From assembly GCF_963675165.1 (NCBI RefSeq), contig NC_087389.1:3010001-3074000 (forward strand): DNA of 64,000 bases, read 5' to 3'. Under the pieces are notes generated by a model, which was not told the origin of the DNA, ran no database searches, and saw only the letters and a program-made list of their open reading frames with translations. Position numbers and translations under genes: made by a program. Position 1 is the first letter of the stretch, and each line of letters begins with the position of its first letter. Positions 11,208 through 20,292 of this stretch are shown here, one piece after another. Source of the stretch: Halichondria panicea (taxonomy: Eukaryota > Porifera > Demospongiae > Suberitida > Halichondriidae).

Positions 11208-11995
11208 TATTAGCTATCTAGGCAGTTTCAAGAAACTCTGGACACTCAAGTGGCAAGTAGGCAAGAGCTAAACTTACTCATTTTTGTCAATGTTTACTTT
11301 GTTGTATCTTAGTCAAACCTGGGTCATTAGTGTTCTTATTTGGTCTACTTGTAGTTACCAGTGTTGTCTATAGTCTAGGCCTATCTGTATCTGTCCAGCA
11401 CCCCCATTACTGATTTGCCCAGAAATCAAAGTCACAGAAAAAATTAATATCACCAGTTTTCTTTCATTCAATGTAACTATTCAGTTCCTTCTTACCACTT
11501 TATTTTTATATCATTCAGTAGCTTATTTATTCAGGATTATTTCTATATCATTTAATAGTGTTAGGCACCTTCTGATGAAAAGTTATCCTTGACAAAAGGA
11601 GTGTTACTGTTTTTGTTACTACCGCGAACTATGAATATCATTAACTCCCATAAGGGGCCATATAAATTGACAAATGAACTGTATAATACACACTTCCGGG
11701 AGTCTTAGTGTAGACTGAGTAGGTGGAATAAGAACAAAACTGTAGATATGCTTGGGTCCCGTCCTCATTCCGTACAACGGTGAGGGCAGCAATGCCCGTC
11801 TTAGCCCCTACTAAGGAGTCACTTCAGATCATCCACATTGTGCATAATTATAGAGCTAGTTAATACAGCAGTAAACCGGTTGCAAACCCGTACCCATAAT
11901 AGATACCCTCATTTCATTTGCACCTGCACCTTAATAGTAAAAAGGAGCACAACAACTTAATCTTGCAACAAAATTATAGTTACATGTAAATGTTT
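11208..11995. other. Spacer downstream of NFYA
   Basis: AT-rich, with a repeat fragment near 11740-11820 (gggtcccgtcctcattccgtac) related to the arm of the element at 33246-33539. No gene seen. Confidence 0.4.
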
Positions 11996-13420
11996 TTAGT
12001 GAATAGTCTTATCCGTATGATTCCTAGTAGAGGTAGAAATGTTACTGTCCGTGGGTACCTGTACCCCAGTCCGTTTCCAATTAGGTGAAGTAACCGCTAG
12101 ACTGCCCATGTTCGAATTTTGATACTTTATCAAATTAGCGACAAACGACTCGGGCTTTGCCATGATGCCAACAGCTGGCGTAATAGTAATGGCTGCACTA
12201 GCACCAGCAAACTGAGAAATCTCAGGTTGCTGATCTTGCTGGCTTGTCACCTCACAAGTGATTGGGTCTGCTTTTGTTGGGAGTTGCGGAAGGGTGGAAG
12301 CTACAGTTGAGACAATGGCAGCATAACAATCAATTTTCTGGTGCGATATGGCTACTGTGCAGTAGATTGCCTGAGGTTCAAAATAAAATAAAATAATTTA
12401 TTATGGGCATCAGCCACCCGGTCCCAAAATTAGGCTAAGTTACGGGCACAGTACATAGCTGGAAAATCACAAAATGACTTGAATCAATATTTTGTGGTGC
12501 GATATGGCTACTGTGCAGTGGAGGGATTACCTGAGCTTCGAATTATGGGCATCAGCCACCCGGTACATCAAACAATAGGCTAAGGTACAGGCACAGTATA
12601 TAGCTGGAAAATCACAAAATGACTTGCTAACCAGGCAAGTTTCCTGTGGAAAAACGTCCACTATTCCCACGAGCCCTTCTTTGAGCATGTTTGTGTCGAG
12701 ACTCGTGTAGGTATGCCTATACAATTATGAATACAATCAATCAACAGCCTAAAAGAAACTAACAAGATGACCGACCTGTCTCTGCTTTGGGATCTTCCCT
12801 TCTGCTTCAAGCTTCGCTCTGGCTTGCCTCCTCTTTAGGATTCGATGGTATTGCTTGGCATTTACATACAAGGGTTCCTCTTCAGACATCTCTCCATGAC
12901 CAAGTGAGATCCTAGCAAGTGCATTCGCGGCGCCTGGAAGCATCTGAGGATAAATACATTATAAAGCAGTTTTATCAAAATTTAATATGGCACAAGCATT
13001 TTGACCACTCGAAATGATATTTATAATATACCGTAAGCAGACTTTGAAAAGCTGCAACACTATTTGCTGGTGCAGTGGTGGAGGAAGGCAGCTGAGAGAG
13101 TACGGCACTACCAGTACTTGCGGTAGACACATCACGTTCAACATCACTGGATACACTATTCATAGTAGTCTGAACACAAGATAAACAATAGCATTAACAT
13201 TACTATAAAGAGCTCACATTTTACATACATAGCAACGTGGCTATCAGAATTAGCCCCTTGTTTAGAAGTTCAAAATTGTCGTTAGCTTCATATGATACGT
13301 TGCTAAAGCTGAATTATGACAGGAAGTTCATGTAATTAACGAGTGTTTCACCTGAATCTGTTGATTTTGTTCCTGTGCTTGTAAAGATGTTGCCGCCGTT
13401 ATAGAAGATGTTTGAAGATT
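11996..13420 (-). CDS. NFYA: NF-YA, CCAAT-binding factor subunit (5' exons not found)
   Basis: NF-YA is the sequence-specific subunit of the heterotrimeric CCAAT-box factor; it binds the NF-YB/NF-YC histone-fold dimer and inserts into the minor groove. Exons on the minus strand: 13420-13352, 13169-13032, 12943-12776, 12716-12632 and 12300-11996, all in phase. The conserved core is EEPLYVNAKQYHRILKRRQARAKLEAEGKI (NF-YB/C interaction) followed across a splice by AYLHESRHKHAQRRARG (DNA contact; the canonical form is LHESRHRHAMARKRG). Upstream exons are Q/S/T-rich, like the activation region of NF-YA. The final exon encodes a 100-residue non-conserved tail. Its acceptor (CTGTAG before 12300) is chosen because it alone keeps frame. 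No initiator exon could be assigned upstream of 13420, where repeats dominate. Confidence 0.88.
12329..12626. repeat. Tandem duplication inside the last NFYA intron
   Basis: The segment at 12329-12481 recurs at 12482-12626 in direct orientation. Both copies contain gtgcgatatggctactgtgc, gggcatcagccacccggt and agctggaaaatcacaaaatg. Small indels separate the copies. Copy 2 runs up to the donor side of the DNA-binding exon, so the duplication copied most of an ancestral intron. Confidence 0.8.
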
Positions 13421-13579
13421 CTGCAGAAAGGATGCAGGTATGTGAGAGTACGAGTATTAAATTATGCTTTGCATAATAGCAGGAATACATTAAGAGGAGT
13501 ATCCAACTGTGGCAGTTGTAGTATAAACTATCTCAGAACGCATTTTAAGTGGGTGCGTAGGTGTATGGTTAATTAGTTA

Positions 13580-14138
13580 ATGAAAGCACCGCGGGTGCTG
13601 ATGCCTCGGTGGAGATGCCCAAGCTACATAACTTAAAGCTACTAAAGCTACTAATAGCTTTTATACACACATTATAAGTTACCATGATGAACATTTTTGC
13701 ATATTAATTTTGCTGCATGCAAACTCTGGTAATGATCGCTCATGATGGTTGTTAAAAACGATCAATGCCAAACGTTCAAGTCTAAAATTAATGGCTGCAT
13801 CAGTAGAGCCTTGCAGCTCTCTTCTGACTCTTGCAGCTACCAGTAGCTAGTGTTCTAGTGTTCTACTGCAGAGCTAACTACTAAGTAGAGTAGCAACACT
13901 CGGTAAACAAGTTTGGCTACGTGCTCTTCTGAAAAGGCTGCAATGGCATTCCCAGTGAGCAAAATTAGGCATAACTCAAGAACGAAGCATTATTTTGCAA
14001 ATCTACAAATGAAAACATGACTAGAAGCCTGTAGAAACTCTTACTTGCACTTCATTGATCCTTGAGCAGCTGTAGTAGCCTACACACACAGACACACACA
14101 CTACCGCATACCTCGCTTGCGCATGCGCACCGAGGCAT
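13580..14138 (-). repeat. Dispersed repeat family A, copy on minus strand
   Basis: One terminus is tgcctcggtgcgcatgcgca followed by agcgaggtatgcggtag and a (GT)-rich tract; the other is gatgcctcggtg near agcaccgcgggtgctttcat. Copies at 39205-40505, 46643-47275 and 50867-51363 share the whole arrangement, including gctgctcaagg, ctcgagttatgcctag-like blocks and gaacgct(a)gctattggtagctgcaagagt. There is no coding capacity. The structure (about 560-630 bp with fixed ends) fits a non-autonomous mobile repeat. Confidence 0.7.
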
Positions 14139-14208
14139 AATCATGTAGCAAAGATTAGATAAATATGATTGGCTAGAAACTCATGGTTGATATGATCTAA
14201 AATTCTTA

Positions 14209-14322
14209 AGACACTTGATTTAGAAATCTCAGGCAAGTAGAACCCTCACTACGTTCGGGATACTACAACCAGCCCTTTGGGCTTCTAAATCATGTAGAAA
14301 CTTCCTAAACGGTGTCTAACTA
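14209..14322. mobile_element. Partial MITE related to 1172-1304
   Basis: Contains accctcactacgttcgggat, actacaaccagccctttggg, cttctaaatcatgtagaaac and ttcctaaac(g)gtgtctaa, the right two-thirds of the hairpin at 1172-1304. The left arm is degraded. Confidence 0.6.
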
Positions 14323-14357
14323 TTATATATATATCCCTCGTGCTCGTGTTATAACTA

Positions 14358-14590
14358 CAGTAGAACCTCGATTATCCGGACACCTTGGTTCCCAGAGATA
14401 ACTGAATAGATAAACCACGCCTTGATCCACCCACTTAATTGATAAACAGCAGTGCCACATGGTTGTATGCGCATGCGCAGAAAATAAGCAGGCCTGTCTC
14501 CATGGTAACAGCTGCAATGCGCATGTGAATTTAAGGGACACGCCCATTTTATACAGAAAATTGTCAAGCCGGATAATCAAGGTTCTACTG
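14358..14590. mobile_element. Tigger/pogo-like MITE, TA target site
   Basis: Termini CAGTAGAACCTCGATTATCC and the inverse with one change (ataatcaaggttctactg), flanked by TA on both sides. The interior matches the element at 10900-11207 in reverse orientation (gcgtggtttatc, acttaattgat, gcatgcgca, tccatggtaacagctgca). A diverged third copy follows at about 14628-14800. Confidence 0.85.
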
Positions 14591-14627
14591 TACAACCATA
14601 GATTGCTATGGTATAGTAATGATACTG

Positions 14628-14800
14628 TAACCGTGGAACCTTGATTATCAATTCAGAAAATGGGCGTGTCCCCATGCGCATTGCAGCTGTTACTACGGAG
14701 ACAGGTCTGCTTATCTCGTGCGCATGCAGATGTGGCACACTGCTGTTCAATTAAGTGGGTGGATCAAAGCGTGGTTAATCTATTTGATTCTCTGGACTGC
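14628..14800. mobile_element. Decayed Tigger-like MITE
   Basis: Begins gtggaaccttgattatc and continues with ttcagaaaatgggcgtgtcc, gcgcattgcagctgttac and gtgggtggatcaaagcgtgg in the order of the copy at 10900-11207. The right terminus is lost. Confidence 0.6.
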
Positions 14801-15518
14801 CCAAGCTGCTGTAATCAGAGATTGAAGAGAGAGGGATATGAAACTTGATGACGTGTACATACAATTCGTGTTGCCCAAACTGGGCGTGGCACGTTGTCTT
14901 CACTGCAAGTTCTATGTAAAATCCTGTAAAATACTTTGTGGGACTGTATCTCTGGGACTCGCTGCTACATATAGAACAAAGTTGATATTAAATGCAAGAG
15001 TGGACTGTTGGGAAGTGTAATAGCTCCTCAGCTAAAAGCCAAGAGACAGCTTGTTCGATCACTTCAACTTTTTTGACCTCTTGTACTAGCTTGTCCTGGA
15101 GCAAAATTTTGCAAAATTGTACGCTAAAAATCGATTATACTTTCAGTATCAGAGCGACCTAGCCTTTGAGAAAGGCACCAGTCCATATAGCTAACATTAA
15201 AACTCATCACTGAACCATCTTATGAAAACCAACTTGCTTTCTGCTACAGTCCCACAAAGGCCAATAAACCAGGGAATCTGGCGTTCTGGATTTTATTGCC
15301 ACCAAATATATTTTAAAACAATCTGTGGCTAGTCAATTGTATGATCATACAGTAATTTATCAAACACTTCTAATTACCCCGGACACTCTTTTGGGAAATT
15401 TGCACTCCAGTGCTTTAATATACTAAATATCCGGACAATACCTTGGGTTACATTCATAGACGTCAAGTAAGACTTAGAGTGCTGCAGTTAGATAGTTTTG
15501 AGTAGCTAGTTATGCCTC
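14801..15518. other. Gene-free stretch upstream of NFYA
   Basis: No conserved frame on either strand. Candidates for missing 5' NFYA exons were looked for here and not found. Confidence 0.35.
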
Positions 15519-15561
15519 GGTGCGCATGCGCAAGCGAGGTATACGGTAGTGTGTGAGTGTG

Positions 15562-15596
<35 letters not shown>

Positions 15597-15600
15597 TTAT
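15519..15600 (+). repeat. Truncated family A repeat start with (GT)n tract
   Basis: tgcctcggtgcgcatgcgca and agcgaggtatacggtag lead into an uninterrupted GT/GA-rich microsatellite of about 45 bp. The body of the family A repeat is missing; a partial MITE of the 1172-1304 family follows at 15615-15712. Confidence 0.65.
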
Positions 15601-15980
15601 GAAGTTGATTATGAAGTTGAGGGCTAGTAGAACCTTCACTGCGTTCGGGATACTACAACCAGCCCTTTGGGCTTCTAAATCATGTAGAAACTTCCTAAAC
15701 AGTTTCTAACTATTATAAAGATCTCATAGCGTGACAAAGAAGGTTTTGTACCTCTAGCTCTCTTCACAAAAGTCAAAAATGTATTTTTCTTTTCCAACTG
15801 ATGCTCACCATTAGGGAGGCTCTGAATATCTTTTAGTGATCATAATTCATGAAACATTGTTTCTCGCGTGTTGAGCAACCATAATTTAGGCGCCAGCTTG
15901 GGCTGAACGCAATTTTTTGTGCTCTAAAGATACGCCACTCAGAAGTGGAATTAATTTCTGGTGCTGTAATTACATCAATT

Positions 15981-16799
15981 CATAGATAGAGCAAAGAGGG
16001 ATTGGCAACAAAATCGACCTCGAATAACCATCCGTGTTGCCCCGGCGTTACTCGAGGCTGTCTACTTCAACGTAGGAAGACAGCCTCGAGTAAAGCACAG
16101 GCTGGGAATGGTTGAGGAGACAACTGATTGTCTTACTGTCAGTATAACAATCCTGCTGCTGATTTTAGACTTCATTTCCATGCTTGAGGCTATATGTGAT
16201 CCAGGACACTACTTAGATAGACAATCTTAGCTATATTATAGGTGCTATTGGTACATAGCCATAAAAAAACGGTGAAAAAAGCGCTATGTACCTGTAGCTC
16301 TTTCTCAACAATCTAGAAACAATTTTGGGAATTTCCACATAATACACATCATCAAGAAGCATGGAAATGAAGTTTTGGGGGGTCTTAGAAAGCTCTGTGT
16401 AAGGCCTCAAATAAAAAAAGTGTTTCGCGGCGTTACGGTGGGGTAGCCTCGAGACCAGCCGTTCGTTATCTGAAAGAATGCCTGGTCAAGTTCCAATGTA
16501 GCACTCGTCCTATGGTCCAGGAATTTCTTGGACTGGTAATTGCCCGCAAAGATCTGCCCAAGGTGTATTACCCATGAATATCATTATGATGCTATAAAAC
16601 GCTGACTCAGCTAGAACGAGTGCTACATTGGAACTTGACCAGGCGTTCTTTCAGATAACGAACGGCTGGTCTCGAGGCTAACGGTGGGGGGGGGGACAAC
16701 ATGCCCACGCATCGTTTTAGGATTAAGCCACACCCCCTGCACAAAAGTCTACGTTTTAACTTCCGTTGCCAATCCCTCTCTTCTTTATCTAGCTCTATG
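15981..16799. mobile_element. Element of the CATAGAT...GGGATTGG family
   Basis: The left end CATAGATAGAGCAAAGAGGG leads into ATTGGCAAC; the right end is the loose inverse (gttgccaatccctctcttct...ctatg). It belongs with 39238-40013 and 62035-63297, but here I see no target-site duplication, so the ends may be eroded. It hosts the nested element at 16444-16680. Confidence 0.65.
16444..16680. mobile_element. TAG...CTA element with exact 9-bp TSD (ACGGTGGGG)
   Basis: Very long, nearly perfect inverted arms of about 65 bp: TAGCCTCGAGACCAGCCGTT at the left and AACGGCTGGTCTCGAGGCTA at the right. ACGGTGGGG flanks both sides (16435-16443 and 16681-16689). The near identity of the arms suggests a recent insertion, into the older element at 15981-16799. 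Confidence 0.93.
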
Positions 16800-16837
16800 T
16801 TATAGTTAGAACATGGGCATGAGGTATCTATGTGTTA

Positions 16838-16905
16838 TAGTGTCCCAAAGCTCGAGGGCTTTAGCCCGAGGGATGAGGGACACTATAACCATAAATATCG
16901 AATGC
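16838..16905. repeat. Short hairpin (ttatagtgtccc)
   Basis: gttatagtgtccc and gggacactataac frame the palindrome cgagggctttagcccgag within about 65 bp. Probably a minimal MITE. Confidence 0.55.
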
Positions 16906-17169
16906 ACATGTTCTAACTGATTTAGATCCCAAAACCTATTGGCTACTAGAAATGCACTAGCTTAGCAACAGTCAACCTATATAAACAGCCAACCTAGCAA
17001 CTGCATCATTAGTCTCAGTTTTGAAAACTAATATCTAAAGTTGGCATCTCTGTGTCTCTACTAAATCTGTGGTCTCTATTCAAGTCAACCCTGTTCCTCC
17101 ACCTCAGTTTGATTGACAAAATTATAGTCCTAGCTCCACCCACAAAACGGAAACATCCAGCTCCTCTCC

Positions 17170-17345
17170 CAGTTTTGCAGCAAACAAGCCCCAGCACACT
17201 TCCCAAGAAACGAGCGGCTCGTACTACTCTCACAAAGCGAAAGGAAGACACCTAAGCTATAATTTACAGCAAACAAGCCCAGCAAACGAGCGGCTCCTAT
17301 ACTACTCTTGAACAAAGCGAAAGGAACTTAGGAAGAAGCCAAAGC
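17170..17345 (+). repeat. Degenerate tandem repeat (gcagcaaacaagccc...aaagcgaaagga)
   Basis: Two adjacent units share gcagcaaacaagcccagca, cgagcggctc, tactactct and caaagcgaaaggaa, with small deletions; ccagctcct(c)ccc and a gcagc partner frame them. Frames open across it are by-products of the repeat. Confidence 0.5.
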
Positions 17346-17577
17346 TAGAATCCCAGCACTTCCATACATCCAGCTCCTCCCCCATGCAGCCTTGCAGCAA
17401 AAAAGCACAGCACACTGCCCAAAATTACTAGATAATTTAAAGCATCTAGCTACAATAATTTTTATGTTATTACATGTGTATCTTCTTGTGTAGTTTGTAG
17501 CCCAGAGCAATCTATAGTACCGGTACTATAGCTCATAGTTCCCTGCTAAATACACTCAAATGGGATCTAAATAATAG

Positions 17578-17711
17578 TTAGACACTGTTTTGGAGGTGTC
17601 TATGGGATTTAGAAGCCCAAAGGCACTGATTTAGTATCCCGAGCATAGCGAGGGTACTAAAGTGGCTGAGGGCTTCTAAATCACATGGACACCGACAAAA
17701 GCAGTGTCTAA
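17578..17711. mobile_element. MITE with TIR TTAGACACTGTTTTGG
   Basis: TTAGACACTGTTTTGGAGGT at the left and a looser inverse ending CAGTGTCTAA at the right; the centre reads gggatactaaatcagtgcc on the opposite strand. A close copy lies inverted at 27882-28015. Confidence 0.75.
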
Positions 17712-19379
17712 TGCACCTATCAATGGCAAGCCCCACCTCCCCCAGTACGGGCACTAGGTGGGGCTTATGTGGGGATTTGATTATACATTTTGCCCCAGAT
17801 GCAGGGAATTTGATAATACTGTTCTGCGCATGCGCAGTAAAAAATTAGCCATGTGCTAATTGCAACTCTATTCATAAAATATTATAAAATGTGCTAGAGA
17901 AGGCTAAATATAGAAGCTCTGAAGATTTAGCTGCAAGAAGAAGTGTGTGAAGAAATCTATCAGCTAATATAAAACAAGTGAGTGTCTGTCTGGTGCATGG
18001 TGCTCTGTAGCAAGCCTGTATTAAACTTATTGTCTGGCTTTAATAATTTTTTTTTTTTATATTCAAAGCCGAAGGTGATGTCACAATATGAGAAAAAGGT
18101 CCTAGTGACCTTTGGAGACAATCGGCGTCCAGTTTCTTTCCAAGGAGGGGTGACTAACCTAACGTTAAAGATCAAGGAACGTTTTTCAGACTGTGGGATA
18201 GAGAAAGACGATACCATTGTTCTTCAAATAAAGTCCAAAGAGTGGGGAGGAATATTTGTTGATATGGAACCGGATGAAGTCATTCCTGATAAATGTGTCA
18301 TCAATGCTGTGTCCTCGAAGGTATTTATACCGAAAATGTGCATGCTATTAAATCTGTACACACAGGTCATAATTATAGTCTAGTAATGAAATAAACACCA
18401 TTTTCACTTTACAAACGAGACTGTGCCCACTCCATCTACTACACAAGCAACATGCAGTGTCACAACCACAACCACACCGAATGTTGGACTGACCCAATTG
18501 AGATTGTCGTTCTCTGGAAACCTGAGGAAACCAACTGAAAACGTACATGATGAAATTATGTGCTATTAATACAAGTTATGTATCATTTGACTTTGTGCTA
18601 GCTGTTCTACATTTTATATTTTTGCCACCCAGTATGCCAAAAGTCTGTCGGTGCATCAGCAGACAAATTGCAGTGGTATCTGTGAGGACCCCCTCTAAAT
18701 TCACTCCCAATGCCTCACATAGATCCAGAAAGACCATGGGGAAAAGAAAATTGTAAAGACTGTAAGGGGATCTGCAATGGTCACTATGTGGAAAGCTCGG
18801 ATGGAAGTTACGCTCCACCCCCATCTGCAACATTGCAGAAAGCTTTTAACAGTACGTCTACCTTAGAGCCTGAACAATTGGCTGAGGCTGTTTGTCTTCC
18901 GGAGGCAGAAGTTGAAATTTGGCTCAAACATTTACAAACAGTAAAAGATAACCGAAAACTTGGTGCAGAAAAAAGAAGATGTCCTGTATAGCTGTGAGAT
19001 ATGTAGAAATGTTTATGAAGAACAGACGGAAGAAGTTGAAAACTGGATTGCATGTGATGTGTGTGACAGTTGGTTTCACTGGAAATGTGTGAATCTTTTG
19101 TCTGAACCTGATAAGTATGTGTGTAGCACTTGTACCATGTAATAAAGTGGATTGAATCTTTTGTTTGCCTGTATAAAGAGATAATAATTATAGCCAACCC
19201 GTATTAATTATGATTTATAGCTCATTGTAGGTGTCAATTCCCCAGGTAGAACTACGGGTTTTACCTAGGGATTTGACATCGAAGTTGCCCCCAGATATGG
19301 TGCAATTGAAATATGTATGTTTCAAATCCCCACCTATGCCCGTACTGGGGGGGGGTGGGGCTTGCCATTGATAGGTGCA
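17712..19379. mobile_element. 1.67-kb element carrying a PHD-finger gene, TAA target site
   Basis: Inverted ends TGCACCTATCAATGGCAAGC and GCTTGCCATTGATAGGTGCA, continuing for about 45 bp with ccccacc...ccagtacgggca. TAA flanks both sides (17709-17711, 19380-19382). A paralogous locus near 27.88 kb shows the unoccupied site: there CAGTGTCTAA is followed by TCATTTAG, whereas here the element sits in between (with one extra C). A 3-bp TAA/TTA-type duplication is seen in PIF/Harbinger elements, but no DDE transposase is encoded, so the superfamily is open. Confidence 0.8.
18078..19142 (+). pseudogene. Transposon-borne gene: beta-grasp-like, homeodomain-like and PHD finger, frame broken
   Basis: A likely 5' non-coding exon ends at about 17978 (acaa, then gtgagt). 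Exon 18078-18320 encodes 81 residues (MSQYEKKVLVTFGD...), resembling a ubiquitin/PB1-like fold. Exon 18420-18542 encodes a T/P-rich linker. A third segment from 18633 should continue the protein, but its in-phase frame stops at 18696. The next recognisable part, in another frame from 18710, reads HIDPERPWGKENCKDCKG then LEPEQLAEAVCLPEAEVEIW, a homeodomain-like helix set. A +1 shift at an A-rich run (about 18970) is needed to reach the PHD finger CEIC...CDVCDSWFHWKCV...CSTC, with a complete Cys4-His-Cys3 pattern. The stop overlaps AATAAA (19141-19146). It reads as a captured or element-encoded chromatin-reader gene, now disrupted or with splicing that I cannot resolve. Confidence 0.65.
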
Positions 19380-19387
19380 TAACTCAT

Positions 19388-19861
19388 TTAGATACTAGTG
19401 CGCATGCGCAAACCGCTTGACTACAATACAATTACTTGACAACGGAATACTAGGTATACTAAGTAAATTTGTAGGTATACTAAGTCCCATAGTATACCTG
19501 CTCTGAGGCACTTTTCCCATGTACTTCCTAGACTCGCAAGCCGTCACTGTTGCAGGCGAACAGTACACTGGTCAAACTCCGTGTTGAGACTCGTGTAAGG
19601 TTTGCCACGATATTTGTGGCAACTAACCACATGCGGTTACCTCAAGATTGATGATAGTGACGTTTCACTAGAAAACTCTACGTATCACATGCAGTATACT
19701 GACGTCACGAAAACCGCAGCCACTTAGAATCTTATCTGATATGCTGACTGTGCAACACGAGTCTCAACACGGAGTTTGACCAGTCTACTGTTCGCCTGCA
19801 ACAGTGATGGCTTGCGAGTCTATGTACTTCCCATGTAGATCTTATCAACTAGTGTCTAAGA
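19388..19861. mobile_element. Older MITE (TTAGATACTAGT...ACTAGTGTCTAA), copy 1, with nested insertion
   Basis: One end is TTAGATACTAGTGCGCATGC and the other is ...GATCTTATCAACTAGTGTCTAA. Copy 2 lies inverted at 27140-27877 and matches along both flanks of the insertion. Copy 1 is interrupted by the 9-bp-TSD element at 19529-19822; copy 2 is uninterrupted at that point. Confidence 0.8.
19529..19822. mobile_element. TAG...CTA element with exact 9-bp TSD (TGTACTTCC)
   Basis: Ends TAGACTCGCAAGCCGTCACT and AGTGATGGCTTGCGAGTCTA, with inverted arms of about 70 bp (through caaactccgtgttgagactc). TGTACTTCC occurs at 19520-19528 and 19823-19831. The empty site is preserved in the paralog at 27165-27185, which reads cccatgttcttcccatgtag on the other strand. 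Confidence 0.93.
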
Positions 19862-20292
19862 TCAATTACAGTACATAAATTAATGAATATTTTAACCTAC
19901 ACGTAAAATGGATTCCGACATATCGCTGTAGAAAACATTGCCTTGCTGCTGGACATTATGAGATCCCAAGACACTGCGTTGAGATAACGCACCAGGTTGA
20001 ATTTGTAGTTGTAGATGAGACATACCGTACAGAAACTATGCTTCTGAATAAAGCACAAAGATCGAGGTATAATTATGACACTTCCGCATACTAGATCTAG
20101 TGTATACCCGTATACTACCTACGTTTCACCATATCTATGGTTTCACATCCACCCACGGAGCAGATCAGAGTCCACGGAGTGTAGTATCTCTGGTATCTAC
20201 TATATATAGTAATACTACAGTCACACTCCTGGTCACATGCACAAGGACTATATACGCCTGGCTGTACTATACCATACCATGTACCAGTAGTA
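19862..20292. other. Upstream region of the first FYVE-like gene
   Basis: No repeat pair or coding exon recognised. The 5' UTR and promoter of the gene starting at 20293 should lie here. Confidence 0.4.

Noticed and set aside
17015..17315. Basic open frames on both strands near 17.1 kb (e.g. KRKHPAPLPVLQQT)
   Set aside because: The reading is repeated with indels that break frame between units, so it is a degenerate tandem repeat.
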